Shown piece by piece: positions 9,297 through 18,514 of a stretch of DNA of 64,000 bases. The translations under genes and the position numbers were made by a program. Source of the DNA: Rhizobiaceae bacterium (GTDB taxonomy: Bacteria > Pseudomonadota > Alphaproteobacteria > Rhizobiales > Rhizobiaceae); the NCBI GenBank assembly GCA_016742175.1, contig JACVCH010000021.1, positions 1 to 64,000 of the forward strand, in the 5' to 3' direction. A model generated the notes under the pieces. That model saw nothing but the letters and a program-made list of their open reading frames with translations, searched no databases and was not told where the DNA came from. The stretch's first letter is position 1, and every line of letters begins with the position of its first letter.

Positions 9297-10736
9297 ATGC
9301 TCGATACGAACATCGTCAACCTCGACACCGGAACGACCATGGTCGACGCCGGCGAGATCGAAGCTCTTGCGGCCAGGTTGCGCGGGAGCATCCTCGAACC
9401 GGACGACGCGTCCTATGACGAGGCGCGCTCGATCTGGAACGCCATGATCGACAGGCGTCCCGGCCTGATTGCGCGTTGCGCCGGCGCTTCCGACGTCGTC
9501 AACGCGGTTCGCTTTGCGCGCGAGCACGGGCTGCTCGTCTCGGTGCGCGGCGGCGGCCACAACATTGCCGGCAATGCCGTCTGCGAAGGCGGCCTGCTCA
9601 TCGACCTGTCGCAGATGCGCTCGGTCCGCGTCGACCCGTCGATCCGGCGCGCATGGGTCGAACCGGGCGCGCTCCTCTCCGATCTCGACAAGGAGACGCA
9701 GGCCTTCGCGCTGGCCGTGCCGACCGGCATCAACTCGACGACCGGCGTCGCCGGCCTCACGCTCGGCGGCGGCTTCGGCTGGCTGACGCGCAAGTTCGGC
9801 CTCACGATCGACAATCTGATGTCCGCCGACGTGGTGACGGCCGACGGCGAATTGCTGCGCACGAGCCTGACGGAAAACTCGGACCTGTTCTGGGCGATCC
9901 GCGGCGGCGGCGGCAATTTCGGCGTCGTCACGGCCTTCGAGTTCCAGCTTCACCAGGTCGGCCCGCAGGTCCTGTCGGGCCTCGTCGTCCACCCCTTCGC
10001 CGATGCCCGTTCGGTTCTCAAGGAATACCGCAGGGCGCTCGAATCCGCGCCTGACGAACTCACCTGCTGGGTCGTCATGCGCCAGGCGCCGCCCCTGCCC
10101 TTCCTGCCCGCCGAATGGCACGGCAAGGAGGTGATCGTCCTTGCCATGTGCTATTGCGGCGACCTCGCGGACGGCGAGAAGGCGACGGCGCAATTGCGCG
10201 CGATCGGAACGCCGATCGCCGACGTGGTCGGCCCGACGCCGTTCGTCGCCTGGCAGCAGGCCTTCGACCCGCTCCTCACCCCCGGCGCCCGCAACTACTG
10301 GAAGAGCCACGACTTCACCGAACTCTCCGACAAGGCGATCGACGTCCTCGTCGACGCCATCGGACGGCTCCCCGGCCCCGAATGCGAAGTCTTCCTCGGC
10401 CATGTCGGCGGCGCAGCCGGCCGCATCTCGATCGACGCGACGGCCTTCCCGCAACGCAACGCGCACTATGTCATGAACGTCCACGCCCGCTGGCGCGAAA
10501 TCCGCATGGACCGTCCCTGCATCGACTGGGCGCGCGAACTCTTCGACGCCGCGCGGCCCTATGCGGCCGGAACGGCCTATATCAACTTCATGCCCGAGGA
10601 CGAGATGGACCGGGTGGAGACAGCCTATGGCGCGAACTACCAGCGCCTGGTCGAGACGAAGCGGAAATTCGATCCGCTGAACCTGTTCCGCATGAACCAG
10701 AACATCCGCCCGATCGCCGAAATCCGCGCCGCGTGA
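9297..10736 (+). CDS. FAD-linked oxidase, berberine-bridge (PCMH/BBE) type
   Basis: 479 aa from ATG 9297, chosen for the strong GGGAGGA site 6-12 bases upstream; a possible ATG at 9252 lacks one. FAD-binding PCMH domain with RGGGHNIAGNAV, whose His is the usual covalent FAD attachment site, and IRGGGGNFGVVTAFEF. The C-terminal BBE segment ends YQRLVETKRKFDPLNLFRMNQNI. The second, cysteinyl FAD link found in bicovalent members is not evident: the corresponding stretch reads GVAGLTLGGGFG. Expected to oxidise an alcohol, amine or sugar-like substrate with O2 or another acceptor; substrate unknown. Confidence 0.88.
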   Translation: MLDTNIVNLDTGTTMVDAGEIEALAARLRGSILEPDDASYDEARSIWNAMIDRRPGLIARCAGASDVVNAVRFAREHGLLVSVRGGGHNIAGNAVCEGGLLIDLSQMRSVRVDPSIRRAWVEPGALLSDLDKETQAFALAVPTGINSTTGVAGLTLGGGFGWLTRKFGLTIDNLMSADVVTADGELLRTSLTENSDLFWAIRGGGGNFGVVTAFEFQLHQVGPQVLSGLVVHPFADARSVLKEYRRALESAPDELTCWVVMRQAPPLPFLPAEWHGKEVIVLAMCYCGDLADGEKATAQLRAIGTPIADVVGPTPFVAWQQAFDPLLTPGARNYWKSHDFTELSDKAIDVLVDAIGRLPGPECEVFLGHVGGAAGRISIDATAFPQRNAHYVMNVHARWREIRMDRPCIDWARELFDAARPYAAGTAYINFMPEDEMDRVETAYGANYQRLVETKRKFDPLNLFRMNQNIRPIAEIRAA

Positions 10737-10748
10737 CGGCGCCGACCG

Positions 10749-10779
10749 GATGCGAGCCGCGCAACACGCGGCTCGCATC
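10749..10779. terminator. Bidirectional hairpin between convergent genes
   Basis: A perfect 12-bp stem (GATGCGAGCCGC / GCGGCTCGCATC) with a 7-nt loop lies between the FAD oxidase and the convergent amidase. No clear U-tract follows on either side, so termination efficiency is uncertain. Confidence 0.6.
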
Positions 10780-10793
10780 ACGGCTTCAAGACG

Positions 10794-12170
10794 TCACGCG
10801 AGTTCGTCTTCCACCGCCCCGGCGACTGCCAGTAGATGGCGGTCCTGATACCAGGCGCCGCAAAGCTGCAGCCCGACCGGCAGGCCGGCCGCCGTCGTCC
10901 CGCACGGGATCGAGATCGCCGGATGGCCGGTCAGGTTCTGCGCATAGGTATAGGGATACCAGGCACCGCGGATCGTCCCGGCATTTTCCCCGGCGATCAT
11001 GATGTCACCGGTCGGATCGACGTCAATGGGCAGCGGCGGGGCGGTCAGCGTCGGCGAGACGATGACGTCGAAGCGCGCGAAATGGCTCTGGAATGTCCGG
11101 AAGAGATCGGTGCGGGCGAACGCGGCCTGCGCGAGGTCGATCGCCGAATAGGTCCGGCCAAGCTCGATCGTGTCGACCAGCGTCGGCGACAGGAGATCGC
11201 GATGCGCGTCGACGAGACTGCCGTTGCGCGCCGCAAGCCCGACCCTCAGAAGCGTCAGGAACACCGGTTCGAGCGCCTTGAGGTCGATCCGGATCTCCTC
11301 GACGTCGGCCCCCGCCGCGACCATCCGGTCGCGTGCTGCCGCGCAGATCGCGGCGACCTCGGGATCGACGCGCGCGCCGCAATCGGGCAACCATGCGACC
11401 CGCAGTCCTTTCAGCCCCGCAAACGTCTTCTGCACCGGCACCTGCGCCTGTCCATAGGGATCGAACGCATCCGGCCCCGCCATCGCCTCGAACAGCAGCG
11501 CGGTGTCGGCGACATTGCGCGCCATCGGCCCGACATAGGAATTCGCGGCGAAGAGGTCCGGCAGTTGCAGGTGCGGGATCGCGCCGAGCGTCGGCTTCAG
11601 CCCGACGACGCCGCAGCAGGAGGCCGGAATGCGGATCGAGCCGCCGCCATCCGTGCCGACCGCGATCGGCCCCATGCCCGCGGCGACCGCAACCGCCGCG
11701 CCCGAACTCGACGCGCCGGGCGTGACCTTCGGATCGATCGGGTTGAGCGTCCGGCCGAAGATCGGCGCGGTCGCCGCCTGCAGATGGCCGAACTCGGGCG
11801 TCGTCGTCTTGCCGACGAGGATCGCGCCGGCGGCGCGCGCCCGCGCGACCGAAACGCCGTCCTCAGACGGCACGTTGTCCTTGAACACCAGCGAGCCCAT
11901 CGTGGTGCGCACGCCGCGCGTATTGACGAGGTCCTTGACGGAATAGGGAACGCCGTGAAGCGGCCCAAGCTCGCCGCCCGCCATCACCGCATCCTCCGCC
12001 GCCCGCGCCTCGGCCAGCGCCTCGTCGGCGCAGACGGTGATGAAGGCGTTGAGGTCGGCGCGTGCCTCGATGCGATCGAGCACGGCGCGCGTCGCCTCCA
12101 CCGGCGAGATTTCCTTGCCGCGGATCGCCGCGGCAAGCGCGACCGCATTCATCTCGCAGATTCCAGTCAT
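10794..12170 (-). CDS. Amidase-signature hydrolase
   Basis: 458 aa. Has the complete amidase-signature Ser-cisSer-Lys triad region: Lys in HGVPYSVKDLVN, Ser-rich TPGASSSGAAVA, and nucleophile Ser in GTDGGGSIRIPAS. Hydrolyses a C-N amide bond in the cytoplasm; the substrate is undetermined. GatA was considered, but there are no gatB/gatC genes and the operon is catabolic. Last gene of the eight-gene leftward operon starting at 18324; GGAGACGAGG precedes the ATG. Probably acts on the compound imported by the ABC system or on a product of the deacetylase and dehydrogenases. Confidence 0.88.
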   Translation of the reverse strand: MTGICEMNAVALAAAIRGKEISPVEATRAVLDRIEARADLNAFITVCADEALAEARAAEDAVMAGGELGPLHGVPYSVKDLVNTRGVRTTMGSLVFKDNVPSEDGVSVARARAAGAILVGKTTTPEFGHLQAATAPIFGRTLNPIDPKVTPGASSSGAAVAVAAGMGPIAVGTDGGGSIRIPASCCGVVGLKPTLGAIPHLQLPDLFAANSYVGPMARNVADTALLFEAMAGPDAFDPYGQAQVPVQKTFAGLKGLRVAWLPDCGARVDPEVAAICAAARDRMVAAGADVEEIRIDLKALEPVFLTLLRVGLAARNGSLVDAHRDLLSPTLVDTIELGRTYSAIDLAQAAFARTDLFRTFQSHFARFDVIVSPTLTAPPLPIDVDPTGDIMIAGENAGTIRGAWYPYTYAQNLTGHPAISIPCGTTAAGLPVGLQLCGAWYQDRHLLAVAGAVEDELA

Positions 12171-12184
12171 GCCTCGTCTCCTCG

Positions 12185-12919
12185 TCAGATCATCCAGCGG
12201 CCGCCGTCGACGAGCAGCGTCTGCCCGGTAACGAAGCGCGCATCCTCGCTCGCCAGGAACGCGACGACGCCCGCCACGTCCGCCGGCTCGCCGACGAAGC
12301 CGGCCGGCGTCGCCTGCTTGATCCGCTCGATCATTTCCGCCGGCACGCGCTCATGCGCGCGGGTGCGGATCGCGCCGGGCGCGACGGCATTGACCGTGAC
12401 GCCGAACGGCGCGAGTTCGCGGGCGAGCGCGCGGGTGAAGCCCACGATCCCCATCTTGGCCGCCGCGTAGTCGGCAAGGCCGGAATCACCGACGAAGGCG
12501 GCATCGCTCGACATGTTGACGATCCGCCCGCCCCGCTCGCGCATCGCCGGCGCCACGAGCCGCGACAGCCGCATCGTCGAGAGCAGCGAGATTTCGAGCA
12601 CGAACCGCCAGACCTCTTCCTGCGATTCATGGAACGCCGCGGACCGTTCGCGCCCGCTCTGCCCGACATTGTTGAAGAGGATGTCGACCGGGCCGAACCT
12701 TGCAACCGCATCGGCATGGAACGCGGCAAGCGTCGCCGCGTCGGTGCAGTCACCGGCCACGGCGAAGAGCCGGTCGCCGGCGAGGTGCGCCAGCCCGTCC
12801 GTCTCAAGGTCGATCACCGCGACGCGGGCGCCCTCGGTGAGAAACCGCTCGACCGTCGCAGCCCCGATGCCGTTGCCGCCGCCCGAGATCATCACGGTCT
12901 TGTCGTCGAAACGCATCAT
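12185..12919 (-). CDS. SDR-family oxidoreductase
   Basis: 244 aa from ATG 12919 (GAGAGG ribosome site). Classical short-chain dehydrogenase: nucleotide-binding SGGGNGIGAA, NNVG, catalytic Ser in IVNMSSDAAF, YAAAKMG (Tyr-x3-Lys) and the C-terminal VTGQTLLVDGG. NAD(P)-dependent oxidation or reduction of a hydroxyl/keto group. Starts 7 bases after the stop of the second SDR, so the two are translationally linked within the same operon. Confidence 0.88.
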   Translation of the reverse strand: MMRFDDKTVMISGGGNGIGAATVERFLTEGARVAVIDLETDGLAHLAGDRLFAVAGDCTDAATLAAFHADAVARFGPVDILFNNVGQSGRERSAAFHESQEEVWRFVLEISLLSTMRLSRLVAPAMRERGGRIVNMSSDAAFVGDSGLADYAAAKMGIVGFTRALARELAPFGVTVNAVAPGAIRTRAHERVPAEMIERIKQATPAGFVGEPADVAGVVAFLASEDARFVTGQTLLVDGGRWMI

Positions 12920-12926
12920 CGACCTC

Positions 12927-13688
12927 TCAGTGGAAGGTTCGGCCGCCATCGACCGCAAGAACCGAGCCGGTCACGTAGGAGGACTCCCAGCTCGTCAGCC
13001 AGAAGATGGCGGCGGCGATCTCATCGGCGGCGGCGATCCGGCCGAGCGCGTAGCGTTGGCGGATGACGACGCGGCGCCCTTCGGCATCCTCCGGTTCGCC
13101 GAGCCCGGATCGGAAGAGGTCTGTCTCGACCGCCCCCGGGCAGACGGCGTTGACCCGCACGCCGAACTCGGCCGTCTCCATCGCCAGCGCCTTCGAGAAC
13201 ATCTGCAGTCCCGCTTTCGACGCCGAATAGGCCGTACGGAATTTCAACGGCTGCAGCCCGGCGCCTGAAGACACATTGACGATCGTGGCCCGGCCCGCCG
13301 CCTTCAGGAGCGGCAGCGCGGCGCGGCAGACGATCATCGGCCCGGTCAAATTGACCCGTAAGACGCGGTCCCAGTCCGCATCGCTGACGTCGGTCAGCGG
13401 CTTTTCGAGGTCGACGCCGGCCGAGTTGACGACCCCGTCCAGCCCGCCGAACCGCTGCGCCAGTTCGTCCATCGCTCCGGCGAGGATTTCCGACGATGTC
13501 ACGTCGCCGACGAGCCTGTGCAGCCGGTTGCCCTGCGGCCCGGCGCAGAGTTCGTCGAGCGCCGCGCCGTCCATGTCGAGGCAGCCGACCATCGCGCCCG
13601 CTTCGGCAAAGCGCAGCGCGCTCGCCCGGCCGATGCCGCGCGCGGCGCCGGTGACGAGAATGCGGCGGCCTTCGAGCGAGGCGGTCAT
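12927..13688 (-). CDS. SDR-family oxidoreductase
   Basis: 253 aa from ATG 13688, which overlaps the stop of the deacetylase gene (ATGA). Motifs: VTGAARGIGRA, NSAG, Ser in IVNVSSGAG, YSASKAG (catalytic Tyr-x3-Lys), terminal YVTGSVLAVDGG. Distinct in sequence from its downstream SDR neighbour, so this does not look like a recent duplication. Two successive dehydrogenation steps on one imported substrate are plausible but inferred from context only. Confidence 0.9.
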   Translation of the reverse strand: MTASLEGRRILVTGAARGIGRASALRFAEAGAMVGCLDMDGAALDELCAGPQGNRLHRLVGDVTSSEILAGAMDELAQRFGGLDGVVNSAGVDLEKPLTDVSDADWDRVLRVNLTGPMIVCRAALPLLKAAGRATIVNVSSGAGLQPLKFRTAYSASKAGLQMFSKALAMETAEFGVRVNAVCPGAVETDLFRSGLGEPEDAEGRRVVIRQRYALGRIAAADEIAAAIFWLTSWESSYVTGSVLAVDGGRTFH

Positions 13689-14506
13689 GCGCGCGCCGCC
13701 GTGAGCTTCGGCCGGATCGCGTCCGACATCTCGTCGCAGCGGCCGATCCACACATCGGGATGCGCCAGCGCATGCTCGATCAGCCCTTCGAGCACCTTGA
13801 GGCGCGACGGCTGGCCGATCATCTCGGGATGCATCCCGACCATCATCATGCGCCGCTCGGCATAGAGCACGTCGAATTCGGCTTTCCACGCTTCCAGCAC
13901 CGCCGAGGGCGCCTGCATGGTGCGGCCGGGCAGCACGATCGAATACTGGAAGAAGGGCGCGTCATCGAGCACCCAGCGGAACGGCAGCTCGACGATCTCC
14001 GTCGGCTTGCCCTCGACGTCGAGCAGGTAGGGCGAATCGTCGTCGAAGAAGTTCGACGAATAGTCGAAGCCGTGCTCGACCAGAAGCGGCAGGGAGATCT
14101 TCGACAACTCCGCCGCCGGCGAACGCCAGCCCCGCGGCCGCCTGCCGGACGCGCGCACGATCGACTCGATGCCCCTTTCCATCTCCTCGCGCTCCTCGTC
14201 GGCGGTGAGCGAAAGAATCCAGCGGTGCGAATAGCTGTGATGGGCAAGCTCGTGCCCGGCTTCGAGGATGCGTTCGACGAGTTCGGGACGCTGGTCGATG
14301 ATGAGGCCCGGAATGAAGAAGGTCGTCCGGATTCCGTAGCGGGCGAGGAGGTCGAGCACGCGGCCGGTGCCCACCTTCCAGCCATACGCGCCCTGCGACA
14401 TCAGGATCGGCCGCTCGGCATACGACGCATCGCGCCCAGTCCACATCGTCTCGGCATCGAGGTCGAAGGTCAAAAAGAGCGGGAAACCCCGGTCGGTCAG
14501 ATGCAT
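13685..14506 (-). CDS. Polysaccharide-deacetylase-fold (NodB/PuuE-like) hydrolase
   Basis: 273 aa. NodB-homology hydrolase: metal-site Asp pair in LTFDLDAE, the zinc motif HELAHHSYSH (H-x3-H) and RTTFFIPG. The closest described groups are PuuE-type allantoinases and peptidoglycan/imide deacetylases that act on small cyclic amides as well as sugars. In an operon with an ABC importer, two SDRs and an amidase, a role in hydrolysing an amide or N-acyl group of the imported nutrient fits better than cell-wall modification. This assignment is inference. Confidence 0.85.
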   Translation of the reverse strand: MHLTDRGFPLFLTFDLDAETMWTGRDASYAERPILMSQGAYGWKVGTGRVLDLLARYGIRTTFFIPGLIIDQRPELVERILEAGHELAHHSYSHRWILSLTADEEREEMERGIESIVRASGRRPRGWRSPAAELSKISLPLLVEHGFDYSSNFFDDDSPYLLDVEGKPTEIVELPFRWVLDDAPFFQYSIVLPGRTMQAPSAVLEAWKAEFDVLYAERRMMMVGMHPEMIGQPSRLKVLEGLIEHALAHPDVWIGRCDEMSDAIRPKLTAARA

Positions 14507-14517
14507 CGTGCCGCCTC

Positions 14518-15306
14518 TCAGACGAATTTGTGGAAGCCGGCCCAGCGCTCGGCCAGAAGCAGGACGACGGCGGTGGCGACGATCAGAAGCGTCGACACGG
14601 CCGCGACGCTCGGATCGACGCCCATCTCGACGGAGGAGAAGATCAGGATCGGCAGCGTCGTCTGCCGTGCGCTGGCGAGGAAGATCGTGACCGGCACGTT
14701 CTCCATCGAGGTGACGAAGGCGAACAGCGCACCCGCGACGAGCCCCGGCTTGATCAGCGGCAGCGTGACCAGCCGGAACGCCGACGGCCCGTTCGCGCCG
14801 AGCACGCGCGCAGCCTCCTCCAGCGACGGATCGATGCCCGAAAGGCTCGCGAGCACGGATCGCACGATATAGGGCACGGTGATGATCGTGTGCGCAAGGA
14901 TCAGCGCAAGGAAACTGCCGCGCCAGCCGATCAGGGTGAAATACTGCAGGAGCGCGACGCCGACGACGACCGACGGCACCACCAGCGGCGCCATCAGGAA
15001 CGACGTGATCGCGTCCGATCCGGGCAGCATCTTCTTGTGGATCGCATAGGCAGCCGCCACGCCCAGCACCATCGAGGCGAGCGTCGCGGAGACGGCGAGG
15101 ATCAGGCTGATCCGGATCGCGCTCAGATAGGTCGGGTCGGTCAGAACCTCGCCGAACCAGCGCAGCGTCAGCCCCTGCGGCGGAATCGTCAGGTAGGACG
15201 TCTCGCTGAACCCCGCGAGGACGACCACGATCACCGGCACCTGCAGGAAGGCGATAACGAGAAGCGCGAAGCTGGAGACGGCAAAGCCGGGTTTCTGCTC
15301 ATTCAT
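14518..15306 (-). CDS. ABC transporter permease, PotC-like
   Basis: 262 aa, six membrane segments, with the cytoplasmic EAA loop EEAARVLGANGPSAFRLVTLPLIKPGL that contacts the ATPase. Type of the spermidine/putrescine (PotC/PotI) permeases. Its ATG overlaps the stop of the upstream permease by 4 bases. Forms the inner-membrane channel with the product of 15303-16154. Confidence 0.9.
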   Translation of the reverse strand: MNEQKPGFAVSSFALLVIAFLQVPVIVVVLAGFSETSYLTIPPQGLTLRWFGEVLTDPTYLSAIRISLILAVSATLASMVLGVAAAYAIHKKMLPGSDAITSFLMAPLVVPSVVVGVALLQYFTLIGWRGSFLALILAHTIITVPYIVRSVLASLSGIDPSLEEAARVLGANGPSAFRLVTLPLIKPGLVAGALFAFVTSMENVPVTIFLASARQTTLPILIFSSVEMGVDPSVAAVSTLLIVATAVVLLLAERWAGFHKFV

Positions 15307-16154
15307 GCCAGACCTGCCCAGCGCTTTGCGGCGCGGTTGGAAAGCCAGATGATCGCAACCGCGATGGCGACCAGCGTGAAGGAGAGCGCCGAGCCGCTCG
15401 ACCAGTCGAGAAGCTGCATGTACTCGTCGTAGATCAGCGTCGCCATGACCTGGTAGGTCGGCCCGCCCAGCATGCGCGGCGTCACCAGCGCGCTGATCGA
15501 CAGGACGAAGACCAGGATCGATCCGGCGATGATGCCGGGCGCGGTCAATGGCAGCGTGACGGCGGTGAAGACGTGCATCCGTCCCGAGCCGAGCGTCGCC
15601 GCCGCCGCCTCGACGTCGCGCGGCACGTTCTGCAGCGCGGCGACCAGCATCAGCACCATGAAGGGCAGGTAGATGTGCACCATGCCGATCATCACGCCGG
15701 TCAGGTTGAACATCAGCTTCAGCGGCTCGTCGATGATGCCGAGCGACATCAGGAGGTTGTTGACCAGACCGCGATTGGTCAAAAGCGCGATCCAGCCGAA
15801 GGAACGCACGACGAGGTTGAGCATCAGCGGGAAGATGACGAGCAGCGTCAAAGGCAGGCGCCAGCGCGGGTCGCCGCGCACGATCAGGTAGGCGACGGGG
15901 TAGCCGAGCATCAGGCAGGCCGCGGTGACGCCGAGCCCGAGCGCCAGCGTGCGCCAGACGACCTCGCGATAGAAATCGTCGGTCGCGATCCGCAGATAGT
16001 TTTCGAGCGTCCAGCTATCCGGGACGATCCCGGTCCCCGGCAGATATTCGCGAAAGCTCGTCGGCGCGAGAAGCAGGACCGACACCAGGAATGCGCCGAC
16101 GAGCACGATCGCCAGCGGCGCGATCAGCAAGAGCCCCGTCCGCGCCGAGTTCAT
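15303..16154 (-). CDS. ABC transporter permease, PotB-like
   Basis: 283 aa from ATG 16154 (ATGA overlap with the ATPase gene). Six membrane segments, EAA-type loop VEAAAATLGSGRMHVFTAVTLPLTAPG. PotB/PotH family partner of the next permease. The open frame continues further upstream but overlaps the ATPase gene, so the short start is preferred. Confidence 0.88.
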   Translation of the reverse strand: MNSARTGLLLIAPLAIVLVGAFLVSVLLLAPTSFREYLPGTGIVPDSWTLENYLRIATDDFYREVVWRTLALGLGVTAACLMLGYPVAYLIVRGDPRWRLPLTLLVIFPLMLNLVVRSFGWIALLTNRGLVNNLLMSLGIIDEPLKLMFNLTGVMIGMVHIYLPFMVLMLVAALQNVPRDVEAAAATLGSGRMHVFTAVTLPLTAPGIIAGSILVFVLSISALVTPRMLGGPTYQVMATLIYDEYMQLLDWSSGSALSFTLVAIAVAIIWLSNRAAKRWAGLA

Positions 16155-17233
16155 GACGCCCGTCCCGCCGCTGGCAGCGCGAAGACATCCGCGGCCGAGA
16201 CGAGCAGGTGAATCGCGCTGCCCGGCGCAAGGTCGCTCGCAGGGCCGCTCGACGGCGTCTCGACGACGAGTTCGGTGCCGTTTGGCAGCCGCACGACATA
16301 TTGCACATGCGCGCCGGAGAAGGAGCGCATGGCGACAGTGCCCGCAAGCGCGTTGTCGGCGGCCTCCGGCGTTGTCGAAAGCCGGATCGCCTCCTGGCGG
16401 ATGAAGACATCGACGGCGCTGCCGGCACGCGCCGCGACCGCTGCGGCGCGGATCGTCAGCCCCTGCCCGCAATCGATGCGCCCGTCGGCTCCGTTGCCGG
16501 CCACAGTGCCGCTCAGCCGGTTCGGCTTGCCGATGAAGCTCGCCACGAATGCCGTCGCCGGGCGGTGGTAGATGTCCTCCGGCGGCGCATATTGCTGGAT
16601 GATGCCGTCATGCATCACGCAGACCCGGTCCGAAAGCGACAGCGCCTCCGACTGGTCGTGGGTCACGAACAGCGTGGTGATGGCGAGTTCCGCCTGCAGC
16701 CGCTTCAGTTCGATCTGCATCTCGTCGCGCAGCTTGGCGTCGAGATTGGAAAGCGGCTCGTCGAAGAGGAGGACGCGTGGCCGCGGCGCGATCGCCCGCG
16801 CCATCGCCACGCGCTGCTGCTGGCCGCCCGACAATTGGCGCGGATAGCGTTCGCCATAGTCGGCCAGCCGCACCAGCGCGAGCGCTTCCCTGACCCGCGC
16901 CGAAAACCCGTTGCCGGACTCGCCCTGGCGGCGCAGCCCGAAGGCGACGTTCTCGAACACGGTCAGGTGCGGAAACAGCGCGTAGGACTGGAAGACGAGC
17001 CCGATCTGGCGCTTGTTCGGCGGCAGGTTCGTGACGTCCTTCTCGCCGATGCGGATCGAGCCCGCGGACGGTTCGACGAGACCGGCGACCATGCGCAGGA
17101 TCGTCGTCTTGCCGCAGCCAGAAGGCCCGAGAAGCGAGACGAACTCGCCCTCCTCGATCGTGAGGGAAACATCCTTGACGACCGGAACGGTGCCGTATCG
17201 CTTCTCGACATGTTCAAGTACGAGCCTGCTCAT
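16151..17233 (-). CDS. ABC transporter ATP-binding protein, PotA-like
   Basis: 360 aa from ATG 17233. Walker A LLGPSGCGKTT, Q-loop LVFQSYALF, signature LSGGQQQRVAMARA, Walker B VLLFDEPLSNLD, H-loop FVTHDQSEAL, then a C-terminal TOBE domain (about residues 240-360), as in polyamine/iron-type importers. Powers uptake by the two permeases encoded next to it. Confidence 0.92.
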   Translation of the reverse strand: MSRLVLEHVEKRYGTVPVVKDVSLTIEEGEFVSLLGPSGCGKTTILRMVAGLVEPSAGSIRIGEKDVTNLPPNKRQIGLVFQSYALFPHLTVFENVAFGLRRQGESGNGFSARVREALALVRLADYGERYPRQLSGGQQQRVAMARAIAPRPRVLLFDEPLSNLDAKLRDEMQIELKRLQAELAITTLFVTHDQSEALSLSDRVCVMHDGIIQQYAPPEDIYHRPATAFVASFIGKPNRLSGTVAGNGADGRIDCGQGLTIRAAAVAARAGSAVDVFIRQEAIRLSTTPEAADNALAGTVAMRSFSGAHVQYVVRLPNGTELVVETPSSGPASDLAPGSAIHLLVSAADVFALPAAGRAS

Positions 17234-17298
17234 CGCGGTCCTCGATGACGGGTGCAAGAGGCGGAAGGCCGGGCTTGCGACCGGCCGTCCGGCAGGTG

Positions 17299-18324
17299 CT
17301 AGCGCAGCACTTCGCGCTGCCAGCGACGGGTCCAGTCGGGCAGCTTCTGCGACATCACGGCCGGGTCGAGGAACATCAGGTTCTCGACCGTCTCGCCCGA
17401 CGGCACGATGGCGGCGACCTCGTCGCTCAGTTCGACATTGCGGTTGACCGGCCCGATGAACTGGCGCTCGGAAAAGCACTTCTGGTTTTCCGCGTCGAGC
17501 ACCGTATCGATGAACTTGTGCGCGAGGTCGACATTCTCGGTGCCCTTGGGGATCGAGATGGTCGGCCGGATCGCGACGCCGCCCTCGGAGGGGTAGGCGA
17601 CAGCGAGCGGCAGGCCCTTTTGGGCCGCGACGCCGGCCCGGTCGGGATACCAGACCGCGATGTCGATCTCGTCGCGCTCGAACAGCGAAACCACCTGGTC
17701 GGCCTGCGTGTAGAGAAGCACCGCGCTCTTGGCGAGCGGCTCGATCTTGGCGATGCCCGGATCGATGTTGTCGAGGTCGCCGCCCTCCATCGCGTTGACG
17801 GCGGCGAGGAACTGCCAGCCCGTCGTGCCGGAAATGTCGCCGATGGCGATGCGGCCGGCATATTTCTCGTCGAAGAGGTCGGCCCAGGAGGTCGGCGGCT
17901 CGGTCACCTTGTCCGGGTTGTAGACGATCGCCGTCGCGCCGACCATCGCGGCGACATAGGCGTCACCCGCGCCCCAGGCGCCGTCGACGATCTCGCCGGC
18001 ATTGATCAGCTTGGAGCGGTCCAGCGTCTCGATCAGGTCCTCGTTCATCAACTGGACGGCAAAGGCGTCGTCGGCGAAGACCACGTCCATGTCCGACGAT
18101 CCGGCCGTCGCGCGCACTGCGGCGGCGTGCTGGGAGGACGAGGCCGGCTTGACGAGCACGCTCGCGCCGGTTTCGGCTTCGAAGGGTTCGATATAGCAGG
18201 CCTGGACATTGTCGGCGAAGGAGCCGCCGAAGGCTCCCAGAACGAGTTCCTGCGAGACGGCAGCGGCAGGCAAGGCGACGGAGCCGGCCAGGATGGCGGC
18301 TGCAAGCGTAGACGCGGATTTCAT
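17299..18324 (-). CDS. Periplasmic substrate-binding protein of polyamine-type ABC importer
   Basis: 341 aa. Cleavable signal peptide (residues about 1-24, ending PAAAVSQ). The mature protein resembles PotD/PotF-type extracellular solute-binding proteins (SBP_bac family): LVLGAFGGSFADNVQACYIEPFEAETG, VVFADDAFAV, VGATAIVYNPDKV. First gene of the leftward operon and nearest to the divergent MarR gene. Ligand likely a small amine- or amide-containing compound; spermidine itself is not proven. Confidence 0.9.
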   Translation of the reverse strand: MKSASTLAAAILAGSVALPAAAVSQELVLGAFGGSFADNVQACYIEPFEAETGASVLVKPASSSQHAAAVRATAGSSDMDVVFADDAFAVQLMNEDLIETLDRSKLINAGEIVDGAWGAGDAYVAAMVGATAIVYNPDKVTEPPTSWADLFDEKYAGRIAIGDISGTTGWQFLAAVNAMEGGDLDNIDPGIAKIEPLAKSAVLLYTQADQVVSLFERDEIDIAVWYPDRAGVAAQKGLPLAVAYPSEGGVAIRPTISIPKGTENVDLAHKFIDTVLDAENQKCFSERQFIGPVNRNVELSDEVAAIVPSGETVENLMFLDPAVMSQKLPDWTRRWQREVLR

Positions 18325-18410
18325 GACGCACTCCCATGTGAGGTCGGATGTCGACGCCGCTGCTTTTTGTTATCCGGCATCACGAGGTCACGCTAACACC
18401 GGCAGAATTA

Positions 18411-18424
18411 TCTTTCAAGAAAGA
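18411..18424. promoter_or_regulatory. Dyad TCTTTC-AA-GAAAGA between ABC operon and MarR gene
   Basis: A perfect 6-bp inverted repeat with a 2-bp spacer sits midway in the 190-bp divergent region, 87 bp from the solute-binding gene and 90 bp from marR, in an AT-richer patch. The size and position fit a MarR-family operator controlling both directions. Inference. Confidence 0.45.
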
Positions 18425-18514
18425 AACTGAAAAGGTAAATTGATGTCGTCAGCGACGCGCAACCCTTGATGGTTATGACTCTGACGGCAGGATTGAGGAG
18501 CCAGGGAGAACGGC

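Noticed and set aside
10794-12170. GatA subunit of Glu-tRNA amidotransferase
   Set aside because: No gatB or gatC neighbours, and the gene ends a catabolic ABC/SDR operon; a generic amidase fits better.
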